Below are positions 9,064 to 19,919 of a stretch of 64,000 bases of DNA, in pieces (the stretch's first letter is position 1; each line of letters starts with the position of its first letter). The notes below the pieces were generated by a model. That model was not told where the DNA came from. It worked only from the letters and a program-made list of their open reading frames with translations, and did not search any database. A program made the translations under genes and the position numbers. Origin of the DNA: Bacillus sp. FJAT-27225. GTDB lineage: Bacteria; Bacillota; Bacilli; Bacillales; Cytobacillaceae. The stretch lies in the NCBI RefSeq assembly GCF_001685025.1, contig NZ_MAYU01000001.1, positions 937,971-1,001,970 of the forward strand, read 5' to 3'.

Positions 9064-9091
9064 CGAGCGCGCTCTTGTCAGGGCGCGCGCA
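9064..9091. other. GC-rich hairpin upstream of greA
   Basis: An imperfect inverted repeat of GCGCGC arms around CTTGTCAG, far more GC-rich than its surroundings, about 80 bp before greA. Confidence 0.4.
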
Positions 9092-9103
9092 CTAAGGGGT
9101 TGC

Positions 9104-9262
9104 GGAAGGCACATGGCACTTCCGCTTTTCTTTTGTCCAGCTGCAGCGCCTAGGGGCTCGAGGTCGCTTCGGTCCTTCAGCCGAAGTCAAAGTACGACTT
9201 CACCTTCAGGCCCTCCAGCGCTTGTCGCCCCTAACCAGGCGCTTCCGCTTTTCTTCTTTATT
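9104..9262. repeat. Bacillus interspersed element with CTTCCGCTTTT ends
   Basis: Bounded by GGCACTTCCGCTTTTCTT and GCGCTTCCGCTTTTCTT and containing AGCGCCTAGGGGCTCGAGGTC and CCTCCAGCGCTTGTCGCCCC, which can fold back on themselves. I know similar non-coding elements scattered through many Bacillus genomes. It lies between udk and greA; related pieces occur at 25400-25662 and 50015-50043. Confidence 0.65.
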
Positions 9263-9274
9263 TATGCTATTGTG

Positions 9275-9910
9275 TCATAAAATAGACTTTTGTTCAAGAA
9301 TTGTTTGAATTTTAGTAACCATTAGGTCGATGGCGACGTAGTTATGGCCGCCTTCAGGGATAATAACGTCCGCATAGCGCTTTGTCGGCTCTACGAACTG
9401 GTTATGCATTGGCCTGACGACGTTCACATACTGTTCTATAACCGACTCGACAGTCCTGCCTCGCTCTTTAATATCACGCTGAAGCCTTCGGAGGATTCGG
9501 ATATCCGCATCAGTATCGACATATAGTTTGATATCCATTAGATTACGGAGCCGTTCATCTTCTAGAATCAGGATTCCTTCAAGAATGATGACATCTTTTG
9601 GCTCTACATGTACCACCTGGCTCGACCTCGTGTGGAGCGAATAATCATATACTGGCTTGTCAACAGGCTTGCGGTCCAGCAACGTTTCAACATGCTCAAT
9701 CAGCAGGTCGTTATCAAAAGCTAGCGGATGGTCATAGTTCGTTTTCAGCCGCTCCTCAAAGGGGAGGTGGCTCTGATCTTTATAATAATAATCCTGTTCA
9801 ATCATGAGGATTGAATGTCCCTTAAAGCTATCAAAAATTGCCTTTGTGACCGATGTTTTTCCAGAACCGGATCCCCCGGCAACCCCGATTACAACTGGTT
9901 TGCGATCCAT
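9275..9910 (-). CDS. udk: Uridine kinase
   Basis: 211 residues. Walker A is GGSGSGKTS (12-20), followed by EQDYYYKD, the nucleoside-site aspartate region, and YDHPLAFD. It phosphorylates uridine and cytidine in pyrimidine salvage. The trhP2 stop is one base before its start, so it sits at the end of the trmR-trhP1-trhP2-udk operon. Confidence 0.95.
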   Translation of the reverse strand: MDRKPVVIGVAGGSGSGKTSVTKAIFDSFKGHSILMIEQDYYYKDQSHLPFEERLKTNYDHPLAFDNDLLIEHVETLLDRKPVDKPVYDYSLHTRSSQVVHVEPKDVIILEGILILEDERLRNLMDIKLYVDTDADIRILRRLQRDIKERGRTVESVIEQYVNVVRPMHNQFVEPTKRYADVIIPEGGHNYVAIDLMVTKIQTILEQKSIL

Positions 9911-9911
9911 A

Positions 9912-11186
9912 TTAATTCTCCTTCCGCATCATGTTGTTTGGGTAAACCGGCTTGTCGAGTCTGAATTTCACGATTTGCAGCGGATGGCGGGCAGCAGCAA
10001 GCTCGCGCCCTTCCTCATCCCATATCTTTTCAATAACCGCTTTAAAATTATTGATTTCCGGACCAAAAAACTCGACTTCATCACCTGGCTTAAAAAAGTT
10101 CCTTTGCTGAAGTGTAACAATTTTAGTCTCTTCGTTATAATCCAGTACAAGCCCGACAAAATCGAATCTTGTCTTTTTGGTATGATTGCCAAACATTTGC
10201 TCTTTATACCCAGGAACTCCCTCAAAAAATGCGGGCGCCGTTTCCCTGTTGGCACACTTGTCCAGTTCATCGATCCATTCTTGCTTAATGGTGAAGTTAT
10301 CCGGATCTTCACAATAAGCGTCAATCAGCTTCCGGTAAACACTGACGACCGTCGCGATGTAATGGATCGACTTCATCCTGCCTTCAATCTTCAAACTATC
10401 GATACCTAATTCAATCATTTGAGGAATCGATTGAAGAAGATTCAAATCTTTAGGACTCATCGCAAAAGGAGCATCATCCTCTTGGAACAATGGTGTTTCA
10501 CCGTGCTCTTCCAGCCTGTACAGGTCATAGTCCCAACGGCATGACTGGCAGCAGCCGCCACGGTTTGAATCCCGTGCAGTCATATGGTTGCTTAGCGTGC
10601 AACGGCCGGAATAGGCAATGCACATTGCTCCATGAATGAACGTCTCGATTTCGATATCGACTTTTTCCTTCATTTCTCTGATTTCTTCCGCACTCGTTTC
10701 ACGGGCAAGGACAACCCGTTCCAATCCTTCTTCCTGCCAAAATTGGATCGCCTTCCAGTTGGAGAGGGATTGCTGTGTACTTAGATGCACCTCAATTTCA
10801 GGGGCAATCCTGCGGCAAGTTTCAATAATGAGCGGGTCAGCAACAATGATGCCCGCAACACCGGCTTCCTTTAACCCTAGCATATAGTCTTCAAGACCAT
10901 CGATGTTTTCGTTATGTGCAAAAATATTCGTTGTAACATAGATTTTCGCACCATATTTCTTTGCAAACTCGACGCCTTCTTTCATTTCTTCAAACGTAAA
11001 GTTATCAGCATTCGAACGGAGGCCATATTCCTGGCCGCCAATAAAAACAGCATCCGCCCCGTAATGGACAGCGATTTTAAGCTTTTCAAGATTTCCCGCC
11101 GGGGCAAGCAGTTCGGGTCTTTTTATAATTACCCGTTTTCCGTCAATGATATCAGAGACTCTGTCTTTCACTGCACTCAAGGCCAT
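9912..11186 (-). CDS. trhP2: U32-family tRNA hydroxylation protein P2
   Basis: 424 residues, formerly YrrO. N-terminal TIM-barrel peptidase-U32 domain ([15 protein letters not shown]), the signature around residues 160-215 with GRCTLSNHM and GGCCQSCRW cysteines, and a C-terminal beta domain. In B. subtilis TrhP1/TrhP2 hydroxylate tRNA U34 to 5-hydroxyuridine using prephenate, before TrmR methylates it. GGAGG precedes ATG. The neighbouring trhP1 and trmR complete the pathway. Confidence 0.93.
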   Translation of the reverse strand: MALSAVKDRVSDIIDGKRVIIKRPELLAPAGNLEKLKIAVHYGADAVFIGGQEYGLRSNADNFTFEEMKEGVEFAKKYGAKIYVTTNIFAHNENIDGLEDYMLGLKEAGVAGIIVADPLIIETCRRIAPEIEVHLSTQQSLSNWKAIQFWQEEGLERVVLARETSAEEIREMKEKVDIEIETFIHGAMCIAYSGRCTLSNHMTARDSNRGGCCQSCRWDYDLYRLEEHGETPLFQEDDAPFAMSPKDLNLLQSIPQMIELGIDSLKIEGRMKSIHYIATVVSVYRKLIDAYCEDPDNFTIKQEWIDELDKCANRETAPAFFEGVPGYKEQMFGNHTKKTRFDFVGLVLDYNEETKIVTLQQRNFFKPGDEVEFFGPEINNFKAVIEKIWDEEGRELAAARHPLQIVKFRLDKPVYPNNMMRKEN

Positions 11187-11218
11187 ATACCTCCATTTCT
11201 CTTAATTTAAAACAAAGA

Positions 11219-12157
11219 TCAATAAACCGTTTCTTTAAAGAAAAATCCTGTATCCAAAGGCCTTGATGGCAGCCGAATCTTTTCTATTTCTTCGAGAAGG
11301 CCATCCTTTGCATCCTCATATAATTCCGGATCTTCAAAATAAAGATCAATTGCCTTCCGGTAAAGACGGGTCACATTAATGATATAGTCGGGTGTTTTAA
11401 GGATTCCTTCAATTTTAAAAGAATCGACCCCTGCCTCAAGCATCTCCTGAAGTTCATCGATAACGCAGATATCATTCGGGCTCATTATGTGAGTTCCATT
11501 TGCATCCTCGAAAATAGGATATTTCGTGCCCCGCTCTTTGTCATGCAGGAACATATCCTTGTCCAGCCTGCTGTTTTCAATCTCCATTGTCTTGCCCTGG
11601 TATTGAAAGTAATTTCCTAGCAACGAACGCTTTGATTGGAACATACAGCTCATACCGTGGACTTGAACTTCAATCTCAACCTCAGCCTTTTCTTTTATTT
11701 CAATGATGGAATCCATGTTTATTTCCCTCGCCAATATGGCCCGGCTCGCACCTTTCCTTCCCCAATAATTGCAGGTGTACCAGTTCGTTGCCGTCGTTTC
11801 TGTATTCCAATGCAACGTAAGGCCGGGGGCAACTTCACGCGCTGCCATTAGGACCGCCGGGTCACCAAACAATACTGCGTCCGCTCCAGCTTCTTTTGCG
11901 AACTTAAGGTACTCACCCAGCTCGTCCACTTTTTCATTATGAAAAATAGCATTCATGGATACATATGCCTTTTTTCCTTTTGAATGGGCGAGTTCAATTG
12001 CTTCCTTAACCTCTTCCCGGTTAAACTCTCCAGCAAGCCTTAAGGCAAAACGTTGTTCACCTATTACAAATGCATCCGCGCCTGCTTCGGCAAGAGGCAG
12101 GATATCATTCACGCTAGTTGGTGTTACGAGCAATTCAGTTTTTTTCAATTCCTTCAC
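11219..12157 (-). CDS. trhP1: U32-family tRNA hydroxylation protein P1
   Basis: 312 residues, formerly YrrN. A shorter U32 TIM-barrel protein starting MKELKKTELLVTPTS, with the U32-like segment IEVQVHGMSCMFQSKRSLLG. It lacks the C-terminal domain of TrhP2 and has fewer cysteines, as in the known pair. Its start overlaps the trmR stop by 4 bp, indicating translational coupling. Confidence 0.92.
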   Translation of the reverse strand: MKELKKTELLVTPTSVNDILPLAEAGADAFVIGEQRFALRLAGEFNREEVKEAIELAHSKGKKAYVSMNAIFHNEKVDELGEYLKFAKEAGADAVLFGDPAVLMAAREVAPGLTLHWNTETTATNWYTCNYWGRKGASRAILAREINMDSIIEIKEKAEVEIEVQVHGMSCMFQSKRSLLGNYFQYQGKTMEIENSRLDKDMFLHDKERGTKYPIFEDANGTHIMSPNDICVIDELQEMLEAGVDSFKIEGILKTPDYIINVTRLYRKAIDLYFEDPELYEDAKDGLLEEIEKIRLPSRPLDTGFFFKETVY

Positions 12158-12792
12158 CCTCTTTTATAACTAATTGCAACCCCATCGCCAATCGGGAGAA
12201 TTGTTGTTGTATAAGCTTCCTGGGCAGCAAGCCAAACATTGTAGCCATGTATTTTTTCAGCCAGCTTTGCCAGCCTCTTATTTTCGGTTTGTTCATTATA
12301 AACAAGCCCTTTAAAAAGAACATTATCGGTTACAAGCACTCCGCCTGCAGTCAAATATGGCTCGTATAAAGAAAAGAATTTCTGGTATTGCCCCTTGGCA
12401 GCATCAATGAATAGTGCGTCAAAAGGAGCAAACGTGCTTACTTTATCGGAAACCTCAAGCGCATCACCCAAAATCGGATGAATTTTATTCTCAAACCCGC
12501 CTCTCGAGAAATACTCCTTGGCAAGCCGATATCTTTCCTCATCTCGTTCAATCGTAACTACAGTTGCTTCAGGAATTGCTTCGGCCATCCTCATCGCTGA
12601 ATAACCAATTGCGGTACCAAGCTCAAGAATACGCAGGGGTTTCAAAATCCTCAATACCTGCAGCAATGCTTCCATTCCGGCAGGCTCCATGATCGGAACA
12701 TGATTACCTCTTGCAAAAGCCTCCATTTCGGCAAATAAGCCATTTCTTTCAGGAAGAAGGCCCTCTATATAGGCTTGCAGTTTTTCATCCAA
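12154..12792 (-). CDS. trmR: tRNA 5-hydroxyuridine methyltransferase
   Basis: About 212 residues, formerly YrrM. Class I SAM methyltransferase of the O-methyltransferase family 3: ILELGTAIGYSAMRM is motif I, VVTIERDEER motif II and FDALFIDAAKGQYQ follows. It makes 5-methoxyuridine at tRNA position 34. The upstream ATG at 12849 has no ribosome site; AGGTGG stands before two TTG codons (12795 and 12792), and 12792 has the better spacing and fits the B. subtilis length. Confidence 0.88.
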   Translation of the reverse strand: MDEKLQAYIEGLLPERNGLFAEMEAFARGNHVPIMEPAGMEALLQVLRILKPLRILELGTAIGYSAMRMAEAIPEATVVTIERDEERYRLAKEYFSRGGFENKIHPILGDALEVSDKVSTFAPFDALFIDAAKGQYQKFFSLYEPYLTAGGVLVTDNVLFKGLVYNEQTENKRLAKLAEKIHGYNVWLAAQEAYTTTILPIGDGVAISYKRG

Positions 12793-13001
12793 CAAGCGTT
12801 CCACCTCAACTTTGCTATGTAGCCTTAAACACGAAAAAATAGCGTTCACAGCAAACCTTGAAGGCCAAAAGGCTTATCCATTGGATGCTGTAATTCACGC
12901 TATAGTCTATAAACTGGAACATATTCCCCTTTTAGTTATAGTTAGGGTTATACCAGTGGAAACTATTCTCTCTAAAACACCTGAATCATTTTACCATAAT
13001 A

Positions 13002-13029
13002 GCCGGGGAAAATCCATGTCTTCCCCGGC
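13002..13029 (-). terminator. Terminator after mltG
   Basis: Nine-bp GCCGGGGAA/TTCCCCGGC stem; the T run after it on the minus strand is poor (TATTATGG). Confidence 0.5.
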
Positions 13030-13035
13030 CAATAA

Positions 13036-14172
13036 TCAATTATTGTTTGTTATATGCTGTGCCTTTAATTTGTTATGCTCCTGAAGCGTCTTGGAAAAAT
13101 AAACCTTTCCATCTTTTGCAGCAAGGAAATAATAAAAATCTGTTTTCTCCGGATTCAAAGCCGCCTCAATCGACATTTTACCCGCATTGGCAATCGGTCC
13201 AGGCGGAAGCCCCGGATGCTTATAAGTATTATACGGAGAATCCACTTCCAGGTCCTCGTATAAAACACGTTCTTTATGTTTTCCTTGTGCGTAAAGAACT
13301 GTTGGGTCCGTCTGAAGCGGCATCCCGGCATCAATCCGATTATAAAACACACTTGAAATCTTATGGCGGTCAACCTGTTCTGTTGCTTCTTCCTCAATCA
13401 ATGAAGCCATTGTCAGCAGCTGATGGGGTGACATATTTTTCTCTGTGCTGCTTTCACTGTATTGAGCAAGAACAGACTGAGTTTTATTGAGCATCATGGT
13501 GACAAGTTCATCGACTGTTGGTTTGTCCTTATAAATTGGATAAGTAGCAGGATATAAATAACCCTCGAGCGGATATTTAACATTTTCGCCAAGAATATCT
13601 TTCGTTAACAAGTCAGGATACTTCTCCATAAGCTTGTTGATATAGTCGCGATTATTTAACGTTGCAAAAACATTCTCCTGGTTTTCGCCAGTCGCCTTAG
13701 AAATAATTTCCGCTATTTCAGTAAGCTGCTTTCCTTCAGGGACGGTTACCCGGAACTTCTCCGGCTGGACAACCTTGCCTGTTTTCAAGCTTTTGATTAT
13801 ATCAGGAATCGTCATTGCAGGATTCATTTTGTACTCCCCTGCCATGAAACCAGACTCATTTTTAAACTTGACATAATACTTAAATACACGGGCGTCTTTA
13901 ATAACGCCACTCTTCTCGAGCTCGTTCGCGATTCCGGTCACCGAGGATCCAATAGGAATAACGACATTTTTCGTTTCCTTGCTCGAGGGATCAACAGGTT
14001 TTAATGCGGATTTGACATAAAGGTATCCTCCTCCACCTAATGCCAAAGCAAGCACGATCGCTACAAGCGTTATGAGTAAAACGATTTTTCTTACGACTTT
14101 TGCCTCTCCCTGCTGCTCAATCAGTTTTTGGCGAATCATCTCTTTCTTATTGTTTTTCATGTCAGCAGACAT
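13036..14172 (-). CDS. mltG: Endolytic murein transglycosylase MltG
   Basis: 378 residues, YrrL/YceG family. Basic N-terminus, one membrane helix (about 28-52), a LysM-like subdomain and the catalytic YceG region with the glutamate-rich LIEEEA and VFYNRIDAGMPLQTDPT. It cleaves nascent glycan strands at the membrane and so sets their length. AGGAGG lies somewhat far (12 bases) from ATG 14172; a second ATG five codons on (MKNNKK) is possible. Confidence 0.93.
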   Translation of the reverse strand: MSADMKNNKKEMIRQKLIEQQGEAKVVRKIVLLITLVAIVLALALGGGGYLYVKSALKPVDPSSKETKNVVIPIGSSVTGIANELEKSGVIKDARVFKYYVKFKNESGFMAGEYKMNPAMTIPDIIKSLKTGKVVQPEKFRVTVPEGKQLTEIAEIISKATGENQENVFATLNNRDYINKLMEKYPDLLTKDILGENVKYPLEGYLYPATYPIYKDKPTVDELVTMMLNKTQSVLAQYSESSTEKNMSPHQLLTMASLIEEEATEQVDRHKISSVFYNRIDAGMPLQTDPTVLYAQGKHKERVLYEDLEVDSPYNTYKHPGLPPGPIANAGKMSIEAALNPEKTDFYYFLAAKDGKVYFSKTLQEHNKLKAQHITNNN

Positions 14173-14603
14173 TCTGCTTTTCCCCCTCCTGGCTGTGAAA
14201 GGTCCTTTATCCTGTAAAGGTATCTAGTTTCTTTTGCCTATTATATAACAACATTCTGCATTTTTTTCAATACTACCGTAATAATTTCAGCATATATAGT
14301 GATTCTTGTCAATTTGAAGAAAACTGTCTCCAATGATTCCGGGTCGATAAATCCCTTGATATTCCTCATTTAGCCCTCTAATCGAGATAGTAAGAATTAA
14401 TTGGTTCAGCCCTTATGGACTGCTTCTTCCTGGGTCTTAATGCCTCTATGTGGAAAATAAATCCATTTTCGGAAAGGTGATTTTAGATTAAACTCCTCCC
14501 ATGCAGGTATGATTAATCATCCTTTTACCCAGGACGATTAATCTATTTGAAAAGCTCCTCTCTCACCCTCCCAATTGTCCCCGGAAATACGGCACAAAAA
14601 AAA
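14173..14603. other. Gene-free gap with degenerate GATTAATC array
   Basis: No supported gene. At 14486, 14511 and 14536 lie GATTAAAC, GATTAATC and GATTAATC, exactly 25 bp apart, the same 8+17 spacing as the arrays at 6.5 and 37.8 kb. The rest (14270-14460) is AT-rich and unremarkable. Confidence 0.6.
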
Positions 14604-14623
14604 GACCGGCGAAAGCGCCGGTC
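14604..14623 (-). terminator. Terminator of the alaS-yrzL-ruvX-yrzB operon
   Basis: GACCGGCG/CGCCGGTC stem, CTTT loop and TTTTTTTT on the minus strand. Confidence 0.85.
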
Positions 14624-14640
14624 CAGCCTATCTTACTTAC

Positions 14641-14934
14641 TTAATCCTCGTAATCGTCTTGTTCATCGAGGAAGGCGCCAAGGATTTCTTCAATCCTGTC
14701 CCATTCCTCTTCTGATTCGATTGGAATCAAATCCCCTTCTTCACCCTCGGCACCTGGCACGAATGCTGAAGCGTGGATTTCAATTTCATCGTCACCATTC
14801 TCATCCGCATCAGCAGGATAATATAGCACATAGGACTTCCCGAACTCTTCCAGATCGAAAGTGGTCAGGATGGTGTACAATTGCTCTTTGCCGTCTTCAT
14901 CTATAACGGTAATTTGGTTATCTCCATGTTCCAT
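14641..14934 (-). CDS. yrzB: DUF1292 family protein YrzB
   Basis: 97 residues starting [18 protein letters not shown], with GAGGTGA before ATG. Very acidic, ending DEQDDYED; the core [15 protein letters not shown] is typical of DUF1292 (UPF0473). Function unknown, but the yrzL-ruvX-yrzB order is conserved in Bacillota. It starts 10 bp after ruvX ends. Confidence 0.9.
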   Translation of the reverse strand: MEHGDNQITVIDEDGKEQLYTILTTFDLEEFGKSYVLYYPADADENGDDEIEIHASAFVPGAEGEEGDLIPIESEEEWDRIEEILGAFLDEQDDYED

Positions 14935-14944
14935 TGTTTTCACC

Positions 14945-15364
14945 TCAATATTTTTTACTGTCAAGATACCCTTGCAGGATCATCACGGCTGCCATTTTGT
15001 CTATGACCTTCTTCCGTTTTTTCCTGCTCATATCTGCTTCGAGAAGGACCCGTTCAGCAGCCATGGTGGTCATCCGCTCATCCCATAGGACAACCGGGAC
15101 GGAGAACAGGCTTTCCACCTGATCAGCAAAACGCTGGCTGGCCTCGGCACGCGGCCCAATTGTCCCATTCATGTTCTTTGGTAAACCAACCACCACTTGG
15201 CCGACGCCATACTCCTCTATAATTTTACCCAAACGGGTAAAACCAAACTCGTTCTTTTCCTCATCGATTTTAATTGTCTCAAGACCCTGAGCTGTCCAGC
15301 CCAGTTCATCGCTGAGGGCGACGCCGACCGTTTTTGAGCCGACGTCAAGACCCAATATCCGCAT
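14945..15364 (-). CDS. ruvX: RuvX/YqgF family Holliday-junction resolvase-like nuclease
   Basis: 139 residues. RNase H-like fold starting [20 protein letters not shown], with D7 as first catalytic acid, [14 protein letters not shown] and WDERMTT. Known as YrrK; proposed roles are Holliday-junction resolution and pre-16S rRNA 5' processing. Four bp after yrzL. Confidence 0.9.
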   Translation of the reverse strand: MRILGLDVGSKTVGVALSDELGWTAQGLETIKIDEEKNEFGFTRLGKIIEEYGVGQVVVGLPKNMNGTIGPRAEASQRFADQVESLFSVPVVLWDERMTTMAAERVLLEADMSRKKRKKVIDKMAAVMILQGYLDSKKY

Positions 15365-15367
15365 TAC

Positions 15368-15634
15368 TTAGCCTCCGCGTTTCTGCTTAAGATAAAATTT
15401 CACCAAAACTTCGATGATTTCATCCCGTTCAAGCTTCCTGATGATGTTTCGTGCATCCCGATGGCGCGGTATATAGGCAGGGTCACCGGAAAGCAGGTAG
15501 CCGACAATCTGGTTAATCGGGTTGTACCCTTTTTCCTGAAGCGCTTCATGCACCTGGAAAAGGACTTCGTCTACATCATGTTCAAATGGCTCTTCAGGAA
15601 AATTGAATCTCATTGTTTTGTCTAATGAGCTCAT
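15368..15634 (-). CDS. yrzL: IreB family regulatory phosphoprotein YrzL
   Basis: 88 residues starting [12 protein letters not shown] with GAGGTG upstream; an in-frame start three codons earlier is unlikely. The stretch [20 protein letters not shown] is the hallmark of the IreB/DUF965 family. In Enterococcus IreB is a substrate of the IreK kinase and affects cephalosporin resistance. Conserved as alaS-yrzL-ruvX-yrzB. Confidence 0.92.
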   Translation of the reverse strand: MSSLDKTMRFNFPEEPFEHDVDEVLFQVHEALQEKGYNPINQIVGYLLSGDPAYIPRHRDARNIIRKLERDEIIEVLVKFYLKQKRGG

Positions 15635-15709
15635 TGCCTGCACCTCGCATTTTCGTTAGCATAGAGAATCGTTGGTAATATATTCATTCTACACTACTTG
15701 TCCTGATTA

Positions 15710-18343
15710 TCAAATTGATTTTACCCATTCTTCGGCAAACTGAAGCGCCGAATCAAGCTTGCCTGGTTCCTTGCCGCCGGCCTGGGCCATATCTGGGCGC
15801 CCGCCGCCACTGCCGCCGCACCGTACTGCCACCTCTTTGACAAGTTTCCCGGCATGGAACCCTTTCCCAATTAAATCCTGGGTTACGGCAGCAATCAAGT
15901 TTACTTTTCCTTCGTTCACGCTGCCAAGAACAATGACGGCTGATTCCAATTTTTGTTTCAAATCATCAGCCATTCCTCTAAGCCCCGGTATATCCTGGCC
16001 TTGGACATTTGCAGATAGCAAAGTGATTCCATTTACTTGTTTAGCCTTCGCAGTCAAATTTGATGCCTCAATGTGTCCAAGTTTTGCGGAAAGCGATTCA
16101 TTTTCGCGCTGAACCTGTTTGAGTTCGGCAAGAAGGCCTTCTATTCTGGCAGGCAGGTCTTTAGGATTTGCTTTCAATTTTTCAGAAGCTTCCTTCAGCA
16201 AACCAACCTGACTGTTCATTAACTCGTATGCTGCCTCACCTGTTACCGCTTCAATCCTGCGGGTACCAGCCCCAATGCCGCTTTCAGCAACAATTTTGAA
16301 CAGCCCGATAACAGAAGTATTTGGCACATGGCAGCCTCCGCAAAGCTCAAGGCTGTAGTCACCCACTTTTACGACACGGACGATATCTCCATACTTTTCT
16401 CCAAATAGCGCCATAGCACCCATTGCCTTTGCTTCAGCAATTGGTTTTAAGGAAATATCCACTTCAATGTTTTGCCAAATTTTCTCGTTTACTATTTTTT
16501 CAATTTCCTCGAGTTCCTCCGGCTTTACCTGGCCAAAATGCGAGAAGTCAAATCGGAGCCTATCCGCTTCAACAAGCGATCCAGCCTGGTTGACGTGTGT
16601 TCCAAGCACATCCTTCAATGCCTGATGCAGGAGATGTGTTGCTGTATGGTTTTTAATAACTCTTACTCTGTTTTCCCGGTTAACAGCAGCGGCAACCTTT
16701 TTTCCGGTCTCTAAGCTGCCATTCTCAATTACTACGCGATGCAAGTTCTGTCCATTCGGAGCTTTCTTGACGTCTTTGACAAAAGCTTTGACTCCATCTC
16801 CAATTAGGAGGCCCTCGTCCGCGATTTGGCCGCCGCTTTCAGCATAGAACGGGGTATGGTCAAGAATTAATTGAACTTCCTCGCCTGTTGCTGCTTCCGT
16901 GGCAATCTCACCGTTTTTTACGATAACGAGCACTGTTGAGTTGGTTTCAAGCTGGTCATAGCCGACAAAGTTGCTGTCAACCTTGATTTCACCGAGAACT
17001 CCGCTCTGCACCTGCATTGAATCGACATCCTGCCTTGCTGCCCGGGCACGCTCACGCTGTGCAGCCATTTCAGCTTCAAAGCCATCATAATCAATCTTAA
17101 GGCCGCTTTCTTCTGCATATTCTTCTGTCAATTCGACAGGGAATCCGTACGTATCATATAGTCGGAAAGCATCAGCACCTGAAATCATCTTGCTGCCAGA
17201 TTCTTTTGCTTTTTCCAGAATACCTTCAAGAATGGCTAGCCCTTCATGCAGGGTTTCATGGAATCGCTCTTCTTCGTTTTTAATCACCTTTTGAATAAAC
17301 TCCTGCTTATCCTTAACTTCCGGATAGAAGTCGTGCATGATTTCGCCGACAACCGGGACCAACTCGAACATAAATGGGCGGTTGATGCCAATTTGCTTTG
17401 CATACCGGACAGCCCTGCGAAGCAATCTTCTCAGAACATAGCCTCTCCCTTCATTCGAAGGAAGCGCCCCATCACCCACAGCGAAGGCTACGGTTCTAAT
17501 ATGATCCGCGATTACTTTGAAAGCAACGTCCGACTCTTTGGATTCACCATATTTTACGCCAGAGATTTCTTCTGTTGCGCGAATGATTGGCATGAATAAG
17601 TCGGTTTCAAAGTTGGTTGGAACATTCTGGACAACGGATGCCATCCGTTCAAGACCCATCCCGGTATCAATATTCTTCTTTGGAAGCGGTGTATATGTCC
17701 CATCAGGGTTATGGTTGAATTGGGAAAAGACAAGATTCCAAACTTCTAGATACCGGTCATTTTCACCGCCAGGATATAGTTCTGGATCATTTGGATCATC
17801 TCCATACTCAGGGCCGCGATCGTAGAAAATTTCAGTGTTTGGCCCGCTTGGACCTTCGCCAATATCCCAGAAGTTGCCTTCAAGGCGGATGATTCTTTCT
17901 TCTGGAATGCCAATTTTTTTGTTCCAATACTCATATGCTTCCTGGTCTTCCGGATGAACAGTCACAGACAGCTTTTCAGGTTCGAACCCTATCCATTTTT
18001 GTGAAGTCAGGAACTCCCAGGCCCATTCAATCGCTTCTTCCTTAAAGTATTCACCGATCGAAAAATTGCCGAGCATTTCAAAGAATGTATGGTGGCGCGC
18101 AGTTTTTCCGACATTTTCAATATCATTCGTCCGGATCGACTTTTGTGCGTTTGTAATACGCGGATTATCCGGAATGACACGGCCGTCAAAATATTTTTTC
18201 AAGGTTGCGACCCCGCTGTTGATCCAAAGCAATGATGGATCGTCGTGCGGTACGAGGGATGCGCTCGGTTCAACCTGGTGATTTTTTTCCTGGAAAAAGT
18301 CCAGGAACATCTTCCTGATTTGTGAGCCAGTTAATTGTTTCAT
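15710..18343 (-). CDS. alaS: Alanyl-tRNA synthetase
   Basis: 877 residues, the usual length. Class II catalytic domain at the N-terminus (starts [20 protein letters not shown]), editing domain with the zinc-binding NHTATHLLH and CGGCHV motifs, and the C-terminal DHHA1 oligomerisation domain ending with the glycine-rich [16 protein letters not shown]. It charges tRNA-Ala and clears Ser/Gly mischarging. Controlled by the T-box at 18407-18665. Confidence 0.97.
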   Translation of the reverse strand: MKQLTGSQIRKMFLDFFQEKNHQVEPSASLVPHDDPSLLWINSGVATLKKYFDGRVIPDNPRITNAQKSIRTNDIENVGKTARHHTFFEMLGNFSIGEYFKEEAIEWAWEFLTSQKWIGFEPEKLSVTVHPEDQEAYEYWNKKIGIPEERIIRLEGNFWDIGEGPSGPNTEIFYDRGPEYGDDPNDPELYPGGENDRYLEVWNLVFSQFNHNPDGTYTPLPKKNIDTGMGLERMASVVQNVPTNFETDLFMPIIRATEEISGVKYGESKESDVAFKVIADHIRTVAFAVGDGALPSNEGRGYVLRRLLRRAVRYAKQIGINRPFMFELVPVVGEIMHDFYPEVKDKQEFIQKVIKNEEERFHETLHEGLAILEGILEKAKESGSKMISGADAFRLYDTYGFPVELTEEYAEESGLKIDYDGFEAEMAAQRERARAARQDVDSMQVQSGVLGEIKVDSNFVGYDQLETNSTVLVIVKNGEIATEAATGEEVQLILDHTPFYAESGGQIADEGLLIGDGVKAFVKDVKKAPNGQNLHRVVIENGSLETGKKVAAAVNRENRVRVIKNHTATHLLHQALKDVLGTHVNQAGSLVEADRLRFDFSHFGQVKPEELEEIEKIVNEKIWQNIEVDISLKPIAEAKAMGAMALFGEKYGDIVRVVKVGDYSLELCGGCHVPNTSVIGLFKIVAESGIGAGTRRIEAVTGEAAYELMNSQVGLLKEASEKLKANPKDLPARIEGLLAELKQVQRENESLSAKLGHIEASNLTAKAKQVNGITLLSANVQGQDIPGLRGMADDLKQKLESAVIVLGSVNEGKVNLIAAVTQDLIGKGFHAGKLVKEVAVRCGGSGGGRPDMAQAGGKEPGKLDSALQFAEEWVKSI

Positions 18344-18406
18344 TTTGAATCCTCCTTATTTTTTTCTGGAATGCGCAGCATATTTTTTAAAAAAAGAACA
18401 CAAAAA

Positions 18407-18665
18407 AGCCCTCATCCCTGGACAGGGACGAGAGCTTGACTCGCGGTACCACCCTGATTATGGGTAGTAATTCTATTACCCATCTCTCATTGATGCCTTA
18501 ACGCGGCATACGGCAGTGATTAGCTGCACTCCGGATTAGCGTTCTGCCATTTTTCATCCGGGCTTCTTCCAGCCAGTGGAAGCCCTCTCTGTCCGCATGT
18601 AATGCGGTTGGATTGCCAATAGCATACTCGATCCTTCATCATGTTCTCGGATACTGTTTTCCTAT
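18407..18665 (-). ncRNA. T-box leader of alaS
   Basis: The T-box sequence AGGGTGGTACCGCG lies at 18442-18455 (minus), followed by the antiterminator/terminator alternative: CTCTCGTCCCTG pairs with the GGGATGAGGG arm and is followed by TTTTTT (about 18400-18436). A long structured stem I region extends upstream. An Ala GCU specifier is plausible at AACGCTAATCC. Uncharged tRNA-Ala would favour readthrough into alaS. Confidence 0.92.
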
Positions 18666-18671
18666 GTCTGG

Positions 18672-18700
18672 ATTATAGCGATGCAGAGTTCGTTTGTCAA
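18672..18700 (-). promoter_or_regulatory. SigA promoter of the alaS T-box
   Basis: TTGACA, 17 bp, TATAAT on the minus strand: consensus in both boxes. It begins only 10 bp after the yrrI stop. Confidence 0.85.
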
Positions 18701-18709
18701 TCAGGGCGA

Positions 18710-19771
18710 TTAGAATGTTCTCACAATAAAACCTTTTGCATGTATGATGGCCACTTTCAAGATTGCAAGAATCGGAACAGCGAGGATTAAACCTGGTATT
18801 CCTCCTATTTCTCCTCCTGCCAAAAGCGATAGCATAATGAGCAGCGGATGCATATGCAGGCTTTTCCCTACAATATACGGTGATAAAATATTTCCCTCAA
18901 GGAACTGGAGGGAAAAGACAATCACGATTGTGATAAACACCATTTTCGCAGAAGTGGAAGCGGCTATCGTGACAGCAGGGATGGCTCCAATAAAAGGGCC
19001 AAAATACGGGATAACATTTGTAAGTGCGACCGCCAGACCCAAAAGCAGTGGAAAGCGAAGTCCCACAACCCAAAACAGAATGGAAGAAATAACGCCCATA
19101 AGTGTACATACAAGAAGCTGGCCCCGAATATAGCCTCCCAAAGATTCATCGACATCCCGAAGAAACTTAATTCCTTGCCGCCGCCATTTATTCGGGGTCA
19201 TATACCAGACAGCCCTCTTTAGCACTTCATAATCTTTTAAGATGTAAAAGGCTATAAACGGAATGACAGCAAGGGTCAAAATCGAATCTGCCAGTATTCC
19301 GAATCCTGCGGCCACTCTGTCGAAGAGACTATCAAGCCGTTTCTCCACAGCATTAATGGCTCCATCAACCCGATCCCTAATCCCGTCCGGCCATCCTTCC
19401 GTCCGTTTTTCGAAACCTGAAAGTATCTCTCGGTATTGGTCCGCAAAGTCTGGGGCGCTTGCAGAAAGCTCTTGAATCTGGTTAATAAATGCAGGTACAC
19501 CTTTATAAAAGGCAAATCCCGCTCCTCCGAAAAAAACAATATAGATGATCAGCACTGCCAACCCTCGATGAAGCCCTTTGCCATGCAGATTTTCAACAAT
19601 TGGATGGAGAAGATAGGCAATGAATCCTCCCGCGATAAAAGGTGTAAGCAAATAGCCTGTTAGGCGGGCAGCGGGAATCCAGAACGGTTTCAATTTCATT
19701 AAAATGAATGCAGTTGAAAGCAGCAGCAGGAAAAAGCCAATTCGGTAGAACCATTTTAATTGGATATTCAT
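18710..19771 (-). CDS. yrrI: AI-2E family transporter YrrI
   Basis: 353 residues with about seven or eight membrane helices: two early (about 8-24 and 37-57), one at 69-88, a soluble central segment (about 95-145), then a C-terminal helix bundle with FGPFIGAIPA. This is the AI-2E/PerM family, which includes ion or solute exporters; the substrate here is unknown. Located between yrrD and alaS as in B. subtilis. Confidence 0.88.
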   Translation of the reverse strand: MNIQLKWFYRIGFFLLLLSTAFILMKLKPFWIPAARLTGYLLTPFIAGGFIAYLLHPIVENLHGKGLHRGLAVLIIYIVFFGGAGFAFYKGVPAFINQIQELSASAPDFADQYREILSGFEKRTEGWPDGIRDRVDGAINAVEKRLDSLFDRVAAGFGILADSILTLAVIPFIAFYILKDYEVLKRAVWYMTPNKWRRQGIKFLRDVDESLGGYIRGQLLVCTLMGVISSILFWVVGLRFPLLLGLAVALTNVIPYFGPFIGAIPAVTIAASTSAKMVFITIVIVFSLQFLEGNILSPYIVGKSLHMHPLLIMLSLLAGGEIGGIPGLILAVPILAILKVAIIHAKGFIVRTF

Positions 19772-19879
19772 TCCGCACCTCCCTCAAAGCTAGTTTTCGA
19801 GAAGAGGGTGCAGTTTATTCCAAAGTTGTATAAAGCCCAGCTATCTTTTTGCTTATAAAAGCAAACTAAAATAAAAATA

Positions 19880-19899
19880 CCAGGGAGAATCCTCCCCGG
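19880..19899 (-). terminator. Terminator after the zinc-ribbon gene
   Basis: CCGGGGAG/CTCCCTGG stem followed by TATTTTTATTTT on the minus strand. Confidence 0.65.
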
Positions 19900-19919
19900 C
19901 TTCATTTTAAAGTATCAAC

